18,687 nt of DNA from Pseudomonadota bacterium (GTDB taxonomy: Bacteria > Myxococcota_A > Polyangia > Haliangiales > Haliangiaceae), in contig JAEYYV010000104.1 of assembly GCA_023428295.1 (NCBI GenBank), positions 1 through 18,687 on the forward strand, written 5' to 3'. Position numbers and translations under genes: made by a program. The notes under the pieces were generated by a model. The model had not been told where the DNA came from. It was given only the letters and a program-made list of their open reading frames with translations, and did no database searches. Shown piece by piece: positions 7,774 to 16,436 of this stretch. The stretch's first letter is position 1; each line of letters begins with the position of its first letter.

Positions 7774-8019
7774 ATGAAGGCACTCGCCGCGGTGGTCCTG
7801 ACTGGGTGTCGTGCGTTGCCACCCGTGCCGGTCCTGACCGTTGCCCCCTCGACAGCACCTGAAGTCCGAGCTCTACCTCTCTACCTGGTTGGCTCGTTCG
7901 GATCCGCAGCGCCCCTCGGCGACACCGGCAATGCGCTGTCCTTGGACTTCGGCGTCGCCCGCCCGATGCGCCACCAGAAGACGTTCTTCAGCCTCCCACT
8001 CGCCGACACGCAGCGCTGA
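7774..8019 (+). CDS. Possible small lipoprotein, function unknown
   Basis: 81-aa frame. The N-terminus MKALAAVVLTGC is a very short signal peptide with lipobox LTGC (Cys12), so it could be a lipoprotein. The remainder is Pro/Leu/Ala-rich with no recognised domain. It is divergent from xerC with 29 bases between starts and ends 15 bases before the next gene. Codon use is less GC-biased than its neighbours (CTA, CGA, GTT and CCT occur), and AGAGG sits too close to the ATG for a good SD. The same frame is open further upstream. It may be a remnant or a chance frame. Confidence 0.45.
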   Translation: MKALAAVVLTGCRALPPVPVLTVAPSTAPEVRALPLYLVGSFGSAAPLGDTGNALSLDFGVARPMRHQKTFFSLPLADTQR

Positions 8020-8022
8020 CGC

Positions 8023-8028
8023 TATACC
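8023..8028 (+). promoter_or_regulatory. -10-like hexamer of the 151-aa gene
   Basis: TATACC ends six bases before the ATG at 8035, at leaderless distance. Unlike the others it lacks the upstream TG. No -35 found. Confidence 0.35.
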
Positions 8029-8034
8029 GATCGC

Positions 8035-8490
8035 ATGCACTGGTTCGCGGTCCTGGCGTATGCCGCCGTCGCGCGGAAGCTCATCCAGCGCTATCGCCGC
8101 GGGCTCGACGTCGACGTGATCCTCGCGGACCCAGATCACGTGCGGACGCTCGCGCAGTTCGAGCTCGCCGATCCATCACACGTGCATGCGTTGCTCGTGG
8201 CGATCGCGGAGTCGCTGGCGCTCGATGGCTGGAGCGTCGAGGACAACGCGATTCGCGCGCGTCGCGCTGACCGCGATGTAGATGTAGTACGCATCGTCGC
8301 CAACCGTGGCCGCTACACGCTCGAGCTCACCCGCGCGTGGACCGGCGCCGAGCTGGGCGCGACCACGCGCGCGATGCTGATCCGCATCCACGACGTGCTC
8401 GCAGGCGATCCGCGCGTTCATCGCCTCGGGTGGCACCAGCGCCAAGATCGCGCGCTCGCGATCCCACACGCCGCACCCGTCGCGGTCTAG
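8035..8490 (+). CDS. Hypothetical protein, 151 aa
   Basis: I do not recognise the family. The first 15 residues (MHWFAVLAYAAVARK) are hydrophobic then basic, but there is no cleavage motif, so an amphipathic helix or weak anchor is possible. The rest is a mixed alpha/beta, charged protein with several DVDV/VRIV-type strands and helical stretches. High G/C at third codon positions supports coding. No SD is seen; a -10-like box lies just upstream. The opposite strand also has a 108-aa frame (8176-8502), which I consider a shadow. Confidence 0.62.
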   Translation: MHWFAVLAYAAVARKLIQRYRRGLDVDVILADPDHVRTLAQFELADPSHVHALLVAIAESLALDGWSVEDNAIRARRADRDVDVVRIVANRGRYTLELTRAWTGAELGATTRAMLIRIHDVLAGDPRVHRLGWHQRQDRALAIPHAAPVAV

Positions 8491-8507
8491 CCCCAAGATC
8501 ACTTCGT

Positions 8508-8530
8508 TTGACCAGACGTCGTCTGTTCAA
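8508..8530. repeat. 23-bp near-perfect palindrome
   Basis: TTGA-C-CAGACG-T-CGTCTG-T-TCAA reads almost the same on both strands, with one mismatched pair and a single central base. It lies in the intergenic DNA between two convergent genes. It could be a weak terminator hairpin or a dimeric regulator site. Confidence 0.7.
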
Positions 8531-8632
8531 CCTTCAGTGTTCCTCGTGGTTCTCGGGGTTCGCGCAGTCGCGCTCACCCGTCTATTTCGTTTGGGTCCCC
8601 GGCTCGAAGACTCGCCACCCCAACATCCCTGC

Positions 8633-8666
8633 GAGCTCGGTTGGTCGGATCGACACAACCGAGCTC
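8633..8666 (-). terminator. Strong hairpin between convergent genes
   Basis: GAGCTCGGTTG (8633-8643) is the exact reverse complement of CAACCGAGCTC (8656-8666). GTCG/CGAC extends the stem inside around a GAT loop, with one bulged A. It lies five bases beyond the stop of the minus-strand dehydrogenase and 142 bases after the 151-aa gene. There is no T-tract on either side. Most likely a bidirectional transcription end or mRNA stabiliser. Confidence 0.6.
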
Positions 8667-8671
8667 TGGGG

Positions 8672-9361
8672 TTAGAGCGCGCCGGCAGGCGGCATGATCG
8701 TCACTTCTTCGACGGCGATGCCGGGCCGCGCGACGATCGAGACCACGAAGCTCGCCACGTCGTCGGGCTTCATCATCTTGCTGCGATCAAAGCCAGGGCG
8801 ATCATCCCAGATCGGAGTGTCGGTCGCGCCGGGCAGGACGGCGGTCACGCGAATGTCGTACGGCCGCGCTTCCTCGGCGAGCACGCGCGTGAGCCCGAGC
8901 TGTCCTGCTTTGGCCGCCGTATAGCCGCCGCAGTCGGTGAACGCGCGGTGCGCGACGTGCGATCCGATCACCACGATGTGACCCTTGCGCTTGGGCTGCA
9001 TGCGGCGCAGCGCGACGCGCGCGCAGTTGAGGACGCCGATGATGTGCACGTCGAGCATCTCGCGCACGCTCTGTGCGCTCGCGTTGATGACCGGCGCGAA
9101 CGTGCCCACACCCGCAGCGCACACGAGGATATCGAGCTCCGGCATCTCGCCGAGCACGCGACCCACCGCCTCCTCGTCCGTGACATCGAGGTGCGCGTGC
9201 GAGACCTGCCCGAGCGCGGGGTGATTCGTGGGGCCCGGATCGAAGCGCCGGCCCGTGGCTAGCACCGCGGCGCCTTCACTCGCGAGCGCTTCCGCGCACG
9301 CCGCACCGATGCCGCTCGATCCACCCGTCACGACGGCGAACTTTCCGAGGAGTCGCTTCAC
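8672..9361 (-). CDS. Short-chain dehydrogenase/reductase (SDR)
   Basis: 229-aa NAD(P)-dependent oxidoreductase of classical SDR length; substrate unknown. GTG 9361 is chosen because TGGSSGIG (12-19), the cofactor glycine motif, follows directly; the longer frame is the reverse of the kelch gene tail. ATGRR (35-39) at the end of beta-2 suggests NADP preference (inference). The catalytic S134, Y147 and K151 (YTAAK) are present. The structural NNAG is replaced by CAAG (81-84), and the usual Asn of the catalytic tetrad appears as H106 in LDVHIIG. PG near 177 precedes a TDTPIW segment. It starts 13 bases after the stop of the kelch gene on the same strand, with no SD but a TGATACAGC box at leaderless distance. 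Likely cytosolic. Confidence 0.9.
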   Translation of the reverse strand: MKRLLGKFAVVTGGSSGIGAACAEALASEGAAVLATGRRFDPGPTNHPALGQVSHAHLDVTDEEAVGRVLGEMPELDILVCAAGVGTFAPVINASAQSVREMLDVHIIGVLNCARVALRRMQPKRKGHIVVIGSHVAHRAFTDCGGYTAAKAGQLGLTRVLAEEARPYDIRVTAVLPGATDTPIWDDRPGFDRSKMMKPDDVASFVVSIVARPGIAVEEVTIMPPAGAL

Positions 9362-9368
9362 GAACGCA

Positions 9369-9377
9369 GCTGTATCA
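9369..9377 (-). promoter_or_regulatory. Extended -10 of the SDR gene
   Basis: TGA-TACAGC ends seven bases before the GTG at 9361. The TGA is at the same time the stop codon of the kelch gene. No clear -35. Confidence 0.4.
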
Positions 9378-11801
9378 CGACGGGCACTCGCCGGAACACG
9401 ACTCGCCACCGTCGCAGTACGTATCGCCACAGCGTGCCGTACAGAAGCCACAATCGCGATCGCACAAGCGGCACGACTCGAGCGGCGAGCACATCTGATC
9501 GCCGCACACCGGACCGTCACACGTCTGTGCGCCGTCGGGACACAGCGGCGTGCAGAAGGCGGCGCAGTCGGGATCCGCGCAGCCGCGTAGCGAGTCGCCA
9601 TCGCGGTCGAGTCCGCTCCGGCACGCTTCGTCGGAGGCGACGCCGCGCCACTGCAGGCGCCACGTTCCATGCGGTCCTTGCACGAGCACGTGTCGCCGCG
9701 CGTTGTCATACGTCGCTGCGCCTGCATCGGTGGGCGGCGCGAGATCGCGAGGGAACCTCCGCAGCCACGTGGTGCCGTCCCACGCCCACGTATCGTCGAG
9801 CGCGCCGCCTCCGATGGAGCCTCCGAACAGCACGACCTCGCCGCGGATCGGATCGCTCGCCATCACGGCGCGCACGCGCGGCGATGGCGACGCGAGCGGC
9901 GTTCGCTCGACCCAACCGCCGCTCGCGGTCCACGTCCACGTGTCGCCCAGGCGCGCGCCCGATTCTTCGACGCCGCCGAACAGCACGATCTCGCCTCGCA
10001 CGCGATCGTACGCGAGCGCGTGCTGTTCGCGCGCGGGCGGCGAGGGCGACGTGGCGAGCTCGGTCCACACCGCGCCGTTCCATTGCCACGTATCGCCCAA
10101 GCGACCGCTCGGACCGTCGCCGCCGAACAGCACCACCGTTTTGCTCTCCGCGTCGTACGCCATCTCCGCGCGTGCGCGCGGCGAGGGGCCCGCCGCGGTG
10201 AGCTTGCTCCAGGCAAGGCCGTCCCATTCGTAGACGTCCGCATCGCTCGTGTTGCCGCCGAACATCACGGTCTTTCCGCGTCGCTCGTCGTATGCCATCG
10301 CGGCCGTGTGTCTCGCCGGTGGTGGATCCATCGGCGCTCTCTTCACCCACGTGCTGCCGTCGTGGATCCACGTGTCTTGCGACAACAGCGGCCCTTCCGT
10401 TGCCCCGCCGAACATGACGACCTCGCCGCGTCGCGCGTCGTACGCGAGCGATGCCTCCGCGAGCGGCGGCGGTTGCACCGACTGCACGAGCGGGCTCCAC
10501 ACGTCATTGTCGAGTCGAAACAGATCGCGCTGCGCCGCGCTCGCGATCGAACCCAGCCCCGCGACCGTCGTTCTGAACGCCGGGTCGTAAAACGCGACGT
10601 GGTGGACGCGCGCTGTCATCGGCGTGTTCGAGATGCCGATCGGCGTCCACTGGTTGCCGTCCCAGAGCTGCGTCGGGGACGCCGACGATCCGCCGATCAT
10701 CACGAGACCTCCGCGCATGGCATCGAACGTGAGCGTGCCGCCGTAGCGCGCCGACGGAAGGCCCGGCGGTGTCAGCGCCATCCACGCGGTCCCGTCGAAC
10801 AGCCACATGTCTGGCTGCGCAGAGCCATTCATGCCGCCGAACATGACCACGCGATCGTGCAGCGGATCGTACGCGAACATCATCCGCTCGCGCGCGGGCG
10901 GCGACACTGCCGGCGTGATGTCCGTCCACGTGGTGCCATCCCACGACCACAGATCGGCGAGCGGGCCGTCCTTGCTTCGTCCGCCGTACAACAGCACGCG
11001 CCGCCGGCGGCTGTCGTACGTCACCCCCGCGAGCATTCGCGGCGGGGGCGACGCGGCTGGTGCGAGGGGGCGCCAGTCTTCGCCATTCCAGGTCCACGTG
11101 TCCGACACGAGGCCGGATAGATCGCTGCCACCGAAAAGCACGACGACGTTTCGCTTCGCGTCGTACGCCAGGTTCGCGCCGTAGCGCGGCGTGGGGGCGA
11201 TCGACGGCGTGCGGACCGAGAATGTCTTGGTGGTGCCGTCGATCTCGAAGGTGGCGCCGATGCGTGCGCTCTCCGCGTCGACGCCGCCGAACATCACGAG
11301 CTTGTTGCGCGCGTCGTCGAACGCGTAGCCCGCAAACTCGACGGCGATGTCGGTGGTCTGCGCGAGCTGCGTGAACGAGAGCGTCTCGGTGCGGCACTGC
11401 GAATCACAGCCATCGTGACTCGCGAGGTCACCGTCGTCGCACGTCTCGCCGAGCGCGGGATCGATGACGCCGTTGCCGCAGGTCTCGTTCGTCGTGCAGT
11501 CGGCGGAGCAGCCGTCACCGGAGATCGTGTTGCCGTCGTCGCACATCTCGAGTGGGTCGCGCAGCCAGTTGCCACACTCGATCGGCACGCAGATTCCGTG
11601 ATGACACGCGCCGTTGTCGAGGCAGGGTGCGTTCTCGGGCAAGAAGGCGCATGCCGTTGCTTGTTCCGGTGTCACGCACGTCTTGTGCGGCTCGTCGCAT
11701 ACGGTGCCCGCCGGACACGCGATGCCGTTCTCGCATAATACGAGCCCCGTCTCGATGCACGCGGTCAGCGCGCACAAGACGACCACGTACGCGCGAACCA
11801 T
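9375..11801 (-). CDS. Kelch-repeat lipoprotein with Cys-rich (DUF4215-type) modules
   Basis: 808-aa predicted surface lipoprotein. MVRAYVVVLCALTAC ends in lipobox LTAC (Cys15). Residues about 20-80 are Cys-rich. Two DUF4215/myxobacterial disulfide repeats follow at about 76-140 (CGNWL...CDDGN...GDGC and CGNGV...CDDGD...HDGC). Residues about 150-715 contain twelve kelch-like blades, each with a YD..R..VV.FGG strand and a W.WDG..W strand; blade six is degenerate (AGLG instead of FGG). Twelve blades would fit two six-bladed propellers (inference). The C-terminal 80 residues carry a D.DGD.L.GC.DPDC motif and another Cys-rich stretch to the end. The family is common in myxobacteria, with unknown ligand; adhesion or glycan binding is only a guess. 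It sits between trmFO and the SDR gene, 34 bases after trmFO. Confidence 0.9.
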   Translation of the reverse strand: MVRAYVVVLCALTACIETGLVLCENGIACPAGTVCDEPHKTCVTPEQATACAFLPENAPCLDNGACHHGICVPIECGNWLRDPLEMCDDGNTISGDGCSADCTTNETCGNGVIDPALGETCDDGDLASHDGCDSQCRTETLSFTQLAQTTDIAVEFAGYAFDDARNKLVMFGGVDAESARIGATFEIDGTTKTFSVRTPSIAPTPRYGANLAYDAKRNVVVLFGGSDLSGLVSDTWTWNGEDWRPLAPAASPPPRMLAGVTYDSRRRRVLLYGGRSKDGPLADLWSWDGTTWTDITPAVSPPARERMMFAYDPLHDRVVMFGGMNGSAQPDMWLFDGTAWMALTPPGLPSARYGGTLTFDAMRGGLVMIGGSSASPTQLWDGNQWTPIGISNTPMTARVHHVAFYDPAFRTTVAGLGSIASAAQRDLFRLDNDVWSPLVQSVQPPPLAEASLAYDARRGEVVMFGGATEGPLLSQDTWIHDGSTWVKRAPMDPPPARHTAAMAYDERRGKTVMFGGNTSDADVYEWDGLAWSKLTAAGPSPRARAEMAYDAESKTVVLFGGDGPSGRLGDTWQWNGAVWTELATSPSPPAREQHALAYDRVRGEIVLFGGVEESGARLGDTWTWTASGGWVERTPLASPSPRVRAVMASDPIRGEVVLFGGSIGGGALDDTWAWDGTTWLRRFPRDLAPPTDAGAATYDNARRHVLVQGPHGTWRLQWRGVASDEACRSGLDRDGDSLRGCADPDCAAFCTPLCPDGAQTCDGPVCGDQMCSPLESCRLCDRDCGFCTARCGDTYCDGGESCSGECPS

Positions 11802-11807
11802 CCGACG

Positions 11808-11816
11808 AGCATAGCA
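11808..11816 (-). promoter_or_regulatory. Extended -10 of the kelch lipoprotein gene
   Basis: TGC-TATGCT ends six bases before the ATG at 11801. It fits TANNNT and the extended TGn, suggesting a leaderless transcript independent of trmFO. No clear -35. Confidence 0.45.
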
Positions 11817-11835
11817 GCGCTTACGCGAGCGATCG

Positions 11836-13224
11836 CTAGCTCGCGGCGAGCCAGGCTTCGAGATCCGCGCGAGCGCGCTCGGCCATTCGCTCCTTGCGAT
11901 TGTCCTTGCGTGTCCCCGGTAGCGGCGGAAGCAGCCCGTAGTTCACGTTCGTCGGGCCGTACTTGTAGTTGCCCTCGCGCGGCGCCGTCACGTGGTGATA
12001 GAGACCGCCGAGCATCGTGGTCGGCGGCGGTGGCACGCGCGTGGTCCCACGCAGCTCCGCCGCGAGCATCCACGCGACGACGAGGCCCATCGCGCAGGAC
12101 TCGATGTAGCCCTCGACGCCGGTCAACAGGCCCGCGAACCGCACCGATGGACGCGTGCGCAGCTCGAACTTCGCGCCGAGGCGCGCGGGCGCATCGATGT
12201 ACGTGTTGCGATGGATGGAGCCGAAGCGGAGAAACTCGGCGCGCCGCAGCGCGGGGATCATCTGGAAGATGCGCTGCTGCTCGGGATACGCGAGGCGCGT
12301 CTGGAACCCGACGAGGTTGTACGCCGTGAGGTACTTGTTCTCGGGGCGCAGCTGCACCACGGCCCACGGGCGATGTCCGGTGCGCGGATCGCGGAGGCCG
12401 ATGGGGCGCATCGGTCCGAAGCGCAGCGTTTGATGACCGCGCTCGGCCATCACTTCGATCGGCATGCAGCTCTCGAAGTACTTCGGCTCCTCGAAGTCGT
12501 GCGGCAAGACCTTGCGCCCGCCGTTCACCGCCTCGACGAACGCGTCGTACTCCGCCTTGTTCATCGGGCAGTTCACGTAGTCGCCGACACCGACGTCGCC
12601 ACCGGCGCTCGCGTCGGCCGCTTCTGCTTCTGCACGTGCCTCGGCGGTCGGCTCGCTATCGCGTCCCCAGCGCGACGCGCGAAACGCGAAGTCCCAATCG
12701 ATCGACTCCGCGGCGACGATCGGCGCGATGGCGTCGTAGAAGTACATGCGATCGCCGCCGAGCTCTGCGCGGATCACCTCGCCGAGCGCGCCCTCGGTGA
12801 GCGGGCCGGTGCACACGATGACCGGACCGTCGGGCAGCTCCTCGATCGGACGGCGCTCGATGCGAATGTTGGGATGCAGCGCGAGCTTCTCCGTGATCGC
12901 GCGCGCGAAGCCGAAGCGCTCGACGGCGAGGGCCTGGCCCGCGGGAACGCGATGCTTGTCCGCGCACGCGATGACGAGCGACTTGCAGCGGCGGAGCTCG
13001 TGCTTGAGCAGGCCCGCGGGGGCAACGGTGTCATCGCTGCGGAGCGAGTTGCTGCACACGAGCTCGCCCAACAGCGGCGACTGATGCGCCGGCGACATGG
13101 TGCACGGCTTCATCTCGACGAGCGCGACGCGCAGCCCGGCCTCGGCGAGTTGCCACGCCGCTTCGCTCCCGGCCATGCCGGCGCCGACGACGGTGACTTC
13201 GGGCGTCCACACGCGGCGCACCAT
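11836..13224 (-). CDS. trmFO: tRNA m5U54 methyltransferase TrmFO (folate/FAD-dependent)
   Basis: 462-aa flavoprotein (also called Gid) that methylates U54 in the T-loop of tRNA using methylenetetrahydrofolate and FADH2. The N-terminal FAD motif VVGAGMAGSEAAW is at 12-24. The two cysteines important in the family are visible as C57 (ELVCSNSLR) and C219 (DYVNCPMNK). Further family blocks are FRASRWG (181-187), FGPMRPIGL, GHRPWAVVQLR and the GLLTGVEGYIES segment near the C-terminus. An acidic Ala/Glu-rich insert of about 20 residues (188-210) precedes C219. ATG 13224 is used, but GTG 13212 (458 aa) is a good alternative: it has TATGGT seven bases upstream and leaves the FAD motif at the usual distance. 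It is divergent from hslV. In Geobacter-like genomes trmFO runs with xerC toward hslVU; here it points away. Confidence 0.95.
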   Translation of the reverse strand: MVRRVWTPEVTVVGAGMAGSEAAWQLAEAGLRVALVEMKPCTMSPAHQSPLLGELVCSNSLRSDDTVAPAGLLKHELRRCKSLVIACADKHRVPAGQALAVERFGFARAITEKLALHPNIRIERRPIEELPDGPVIVCTGPLTEGALGEVIRAELGGDRMYFYDAIAPIVAAESIDWDFAFRASRWGRDSEPTAEARAEAEAADASAGGDVGVGDYVNCPMNKAEYDAFVEAVNGGRKVLPHDFEEPKYFESCMPIEVMAERGHQTLRFGPMRPIGLRDPRTGHRPWAVVQLRPENKYLTAYNLVGFQTRLAYPEQQRIFQMIPALRRAEFLRFGSIHRNTYIDAPARLGAKFELRTRPSVRFAGLLTGVEGYIESCAMGLVVAWMLAAELRGTTRVPPPPTTMLGGLYHHVTAPREGNYKYGPTNVNYGLLPPLPGTRKDNRKERMAERARADLEAWLAAS

Positions 13225-13267
13225 ACCCGAACCGGAGGCGCGCCGACGACACGGCAGACGCTCGTCG

Positions 13268-13276
13268 TGCTAAGCG
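13268..13276 (+). promoter_or_regulatory. Extended -10 of hslV
   Basis: TGC-TAAGCG ends six bases before the GTG at 13283. ACGACA at 13246-13251 could be a -35 with a long 19-base spacer. It would drive the hslV-hslU unit without a leader. Confidence 0.45.
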
Positions 13277-13282
13277 ATCGCA

Positions 13283-13821
13283 GTGAAAGTCGAGATTCAT
13301 GGCACGACCATCCTGTCCGTTCGGCGGGGGAACATCGTCGTCGTTGCGGGCGATGGCCAGGTCACGCTCGGGAACACGGTGGTGAAGGGCGGCGCGCGCA
13401 AGGTTCGGCGCCTCGGCGAGGGGAGGGCGATCGGTGGCTTCGCCGGCGGGGCGGCGGATGGCATCGCGTTGTTCGAGCGCCTCGACGAGAAGCTGCGCGA
13501 ACAGCGGGCGCCGCTGCGCCGTGCTGCCGTCGAGCTGGCCAAAGAGTGGCGCACGGACCGCGCACTGCGCCGGCTCGAGGCGATGCTCGTCGTCGCGGAC
13601 GCCGAGGCGACGTTCATCCTCAGCGGATCGGGCGACGTGATCGAGCCCGACGACGGCGTGTGCGCGATCGGCTCGGGCGGCAGCTACGCGCTCGCCGCAG
13701 CCAAGGCGCTCGTGCGCAACACGGAGCTTCCCGCACGCGCGATCGTCGAGACGTCGATGCAGATCGCGTCGGAGATCTGCATCTACACGAACGCGACGCT
13801 CACCATCGAGGAGCTCGCGTC

Positions 13822-13825
<4 letters not shown>
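13283..13825 (+). CDS. hslV: HslV peptidase subunit of the HslUV (ClpYQ) protease
   Basis: 180-aa threonine protease that forms a double hexamer capped by HslU. The mature N-terminal nucleophile should be T8, exposed by removal of the seven-residue leader ending in HG; E. coli HslV removes only Met. The block TTILSVRR, the AGDGQVTLGNT motif, the Lys corresponding to E. coli K33 (here K40, in GGARKVRRL), the AGGAADGIALFERL helix, KEWRTDRALRRLEA, and the GSGGSYA loop all follow the family closely. GTG 13283 is the only sensible start and has no SD. The gene is divergent from trmFO (58 bases between starts) and overlaps hslU by four bases (GTGA), so both subunits are probably made together in the cytoplasm. 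Confidence 0.97.
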
Positions 13826-15183
<1,358 letters not shown>

Positions 15184-15193
15184 CTCGTGCGCG

Positions 15194-15202
15194 TGGTACA
15201 CC
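15194..15202 (+). promoter_or_regulatory. Extended -10 of argD
   Basis: TGG-TACACC ends seven bases before the GTG at 15210, 11 bases after the hslU stop. No good -35. The same GGTACAC with the same 8-base gap to GTG occurs before the zinc-ribbon gene. Confidence 0.45.
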
Positions 15203-15209
15203 AACGGAC

Positions 15210-16436
15210 GTGAGCGCCACCCAAGCGGATTTGCTGTCCCTCGCGGACAAGGTCTTCATCAAGAACTATCGCCAGCAGCCCATCGTGCTCGAGCGCGGTG
15301 CGGGCTGCGAGGTATGGGACAAGGCCGGCACGCGCTTCCTCGACATGACCGCCGGCATCGCCGTGTGCGGGCTCGGTCACTCGCACCCCGAGTGGGTCGC
15401 GCGCGTCACCGCGCAGCTCGGCACGCTCGTCCACGTCTCGAACCTCTACTGGAACGATCAACAGATCATCGCGGCGAAGAACATCGTCGATCGTTCGTTC
15501 GCGGATCGCGTGTTCTTCTGCAACTCGGGCGCGGAGGCCAACGAGGGTGCGCTCAAGCTCGCGCGCCGCTATCAGTTCATCAGCGGCGCGCCCGAGCGCA
15601 CCACCATCGTGTCCACGCACGGCAGCTTCCACGGCCGCTCGTTCGCGACGGTCTCGATCACCGGGCAACCGAAGTACCGCGAGGGCTTCGGCCCCCTGGT
15701 CGGCCCCGTCGAGTTCGTGCCGTACGGTGACCTCGCCGCCGCGACCGCGCTCCTCGAGAAGAAGACCGCGTGCTGCATCATCCTCGAGCCGATCCAGGCC
15801 GAGGGCGGCATCACGGTCCCGCCGGCCGGCTATCTCGCGGGCCTTCGCGAGCTGTGCGATCGCACGGGCACGCTCCTCATCTTCGACGAGGTGCAAACCG
15901 GCATGGGGCGCACGGGCGCGTGGTTCGGTCACCAAGTCGACAACGTCACGCCGGACGTGATGACGCTCGCCAAGGGTCTCGGTGGTGGCGTGCCGATCGG
16001 CGCCGTCGCTGTCACCGAGAAAGCCGCCGCGGGCCTGAGCGCTGTCGCGCCGGCCGCGGTGCCGCACGCGTCGACGTTCGGCGGTAACCCGCTCGCGGCC
16101 GCCGCCGCGAACGCCGTGTTCGACATCATCGAGAAGGACAAGCTCCTCGAGAACGTCACCGCGATGGGCGCCTATCTCGCGACGCAGCTGCAGAAGCTCG
16201 TCGAGAAGTATCCCGGTCACGCGACCGAGGTGCGCGGGCGCGGCCTGTTGCGCGGACTCGCGGTCTCGGGCGCACCCGCACAGGTCACCAGCAAGGCGCG
16301 CGAGAGAGGCGTGCTGCTCTCCGTCGCGGGCGACAAGGTGGTGCGCTTCGCGCCGCCGTACATCGTCACGCGCGCGCAGCTCGACGAAGCCGTCGGCGTC
16401 CTCGACACCGTGCTCTCCGACGGAGCGGGCAAGTGA
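15210..16436 (+). CDS. argD: Acetylornithine aminotransferase (class III PLP aminotransferase)
   Basis: 408-aa PLP enzyme, most likely the arginine-pathway step converting N-acetylglutamate semialdehyde to N-acetylornithine with glutamate. GTG 15210 is chosen since the class III fold starts within the first 20 residues; the frame upstream is the shadow of hslU. Key features are NSGAEANEGALKLAR (105-119), SFHGRS (139-144), the cofactor-binding D226 in IFDEVQTGMGRTG (224-236), and PLP lysine K255 in TLAKGLGGG. The THGSFHGRSFATVSITGQ segment is typical of ArgD. Other class III enzymes (succinylornithine or 4-aminobutyrate aminotransferase) are possible by sequence, but the neighbour argF and the hslUV-arg synteny favour ArgD. 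Its TGA overlaps the start of argF. Confidence 0.93.
   Translation: MSATQADLLSLADKVFIKNYRQQPIVLERGAGCEVWDKAGTRFLDMTAGIAVCGLGHSHPEWVARVTAQLGTLVHVSNLYWNDQQIIAAKNIVDRSFADRVFFCNSGAEANEGALKLARRYQFISGAPERTTIVSTHGSFHGRSFATVSITGQPKYREGFGPLVGPVEFVPYGDLAAATALLEKKTACCIILEPIQAEGGITVPPAGYLAGLRELCDRTGTLLIFDEVQTGMGRTGAWFGHQVDNVTPDVMTLAKGLGGGVPIGAVAVTEKAAAGLSAVAPAAVPHASTFGGNPLAAAAANAVFDIIEKDKLLENVTAMGAYLATQLQKLVEKYPGHATEVRGRGLLRGLAVSGAPAQVTSKARERGVLLSVAGDKVVRFAPPYIVTRAQLDEAVGVLDTVLSDGAGK

Noticed and set aside
8491..8671. Possible tRNA or structured RNA gene between convergent genes
   Set aside because: No T-loop GGTTCRA, acceptor stem or CCA found; the structure is explained by a palindrome and a terminator-like hairpin.
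13225..13282. Inverted repeat in the trmFO-hslV divergent gap as an operator
   Set aside because: ACGAC/GTCGT similarity is short and imperfect, expected by chance in this sequence.
11992..13821. Large + frame leading into hslU (1063 aa in total)
   Set aside because: This part is antisense to trmFO and overlaps hslV; hslU starts at 13822 with an SD.
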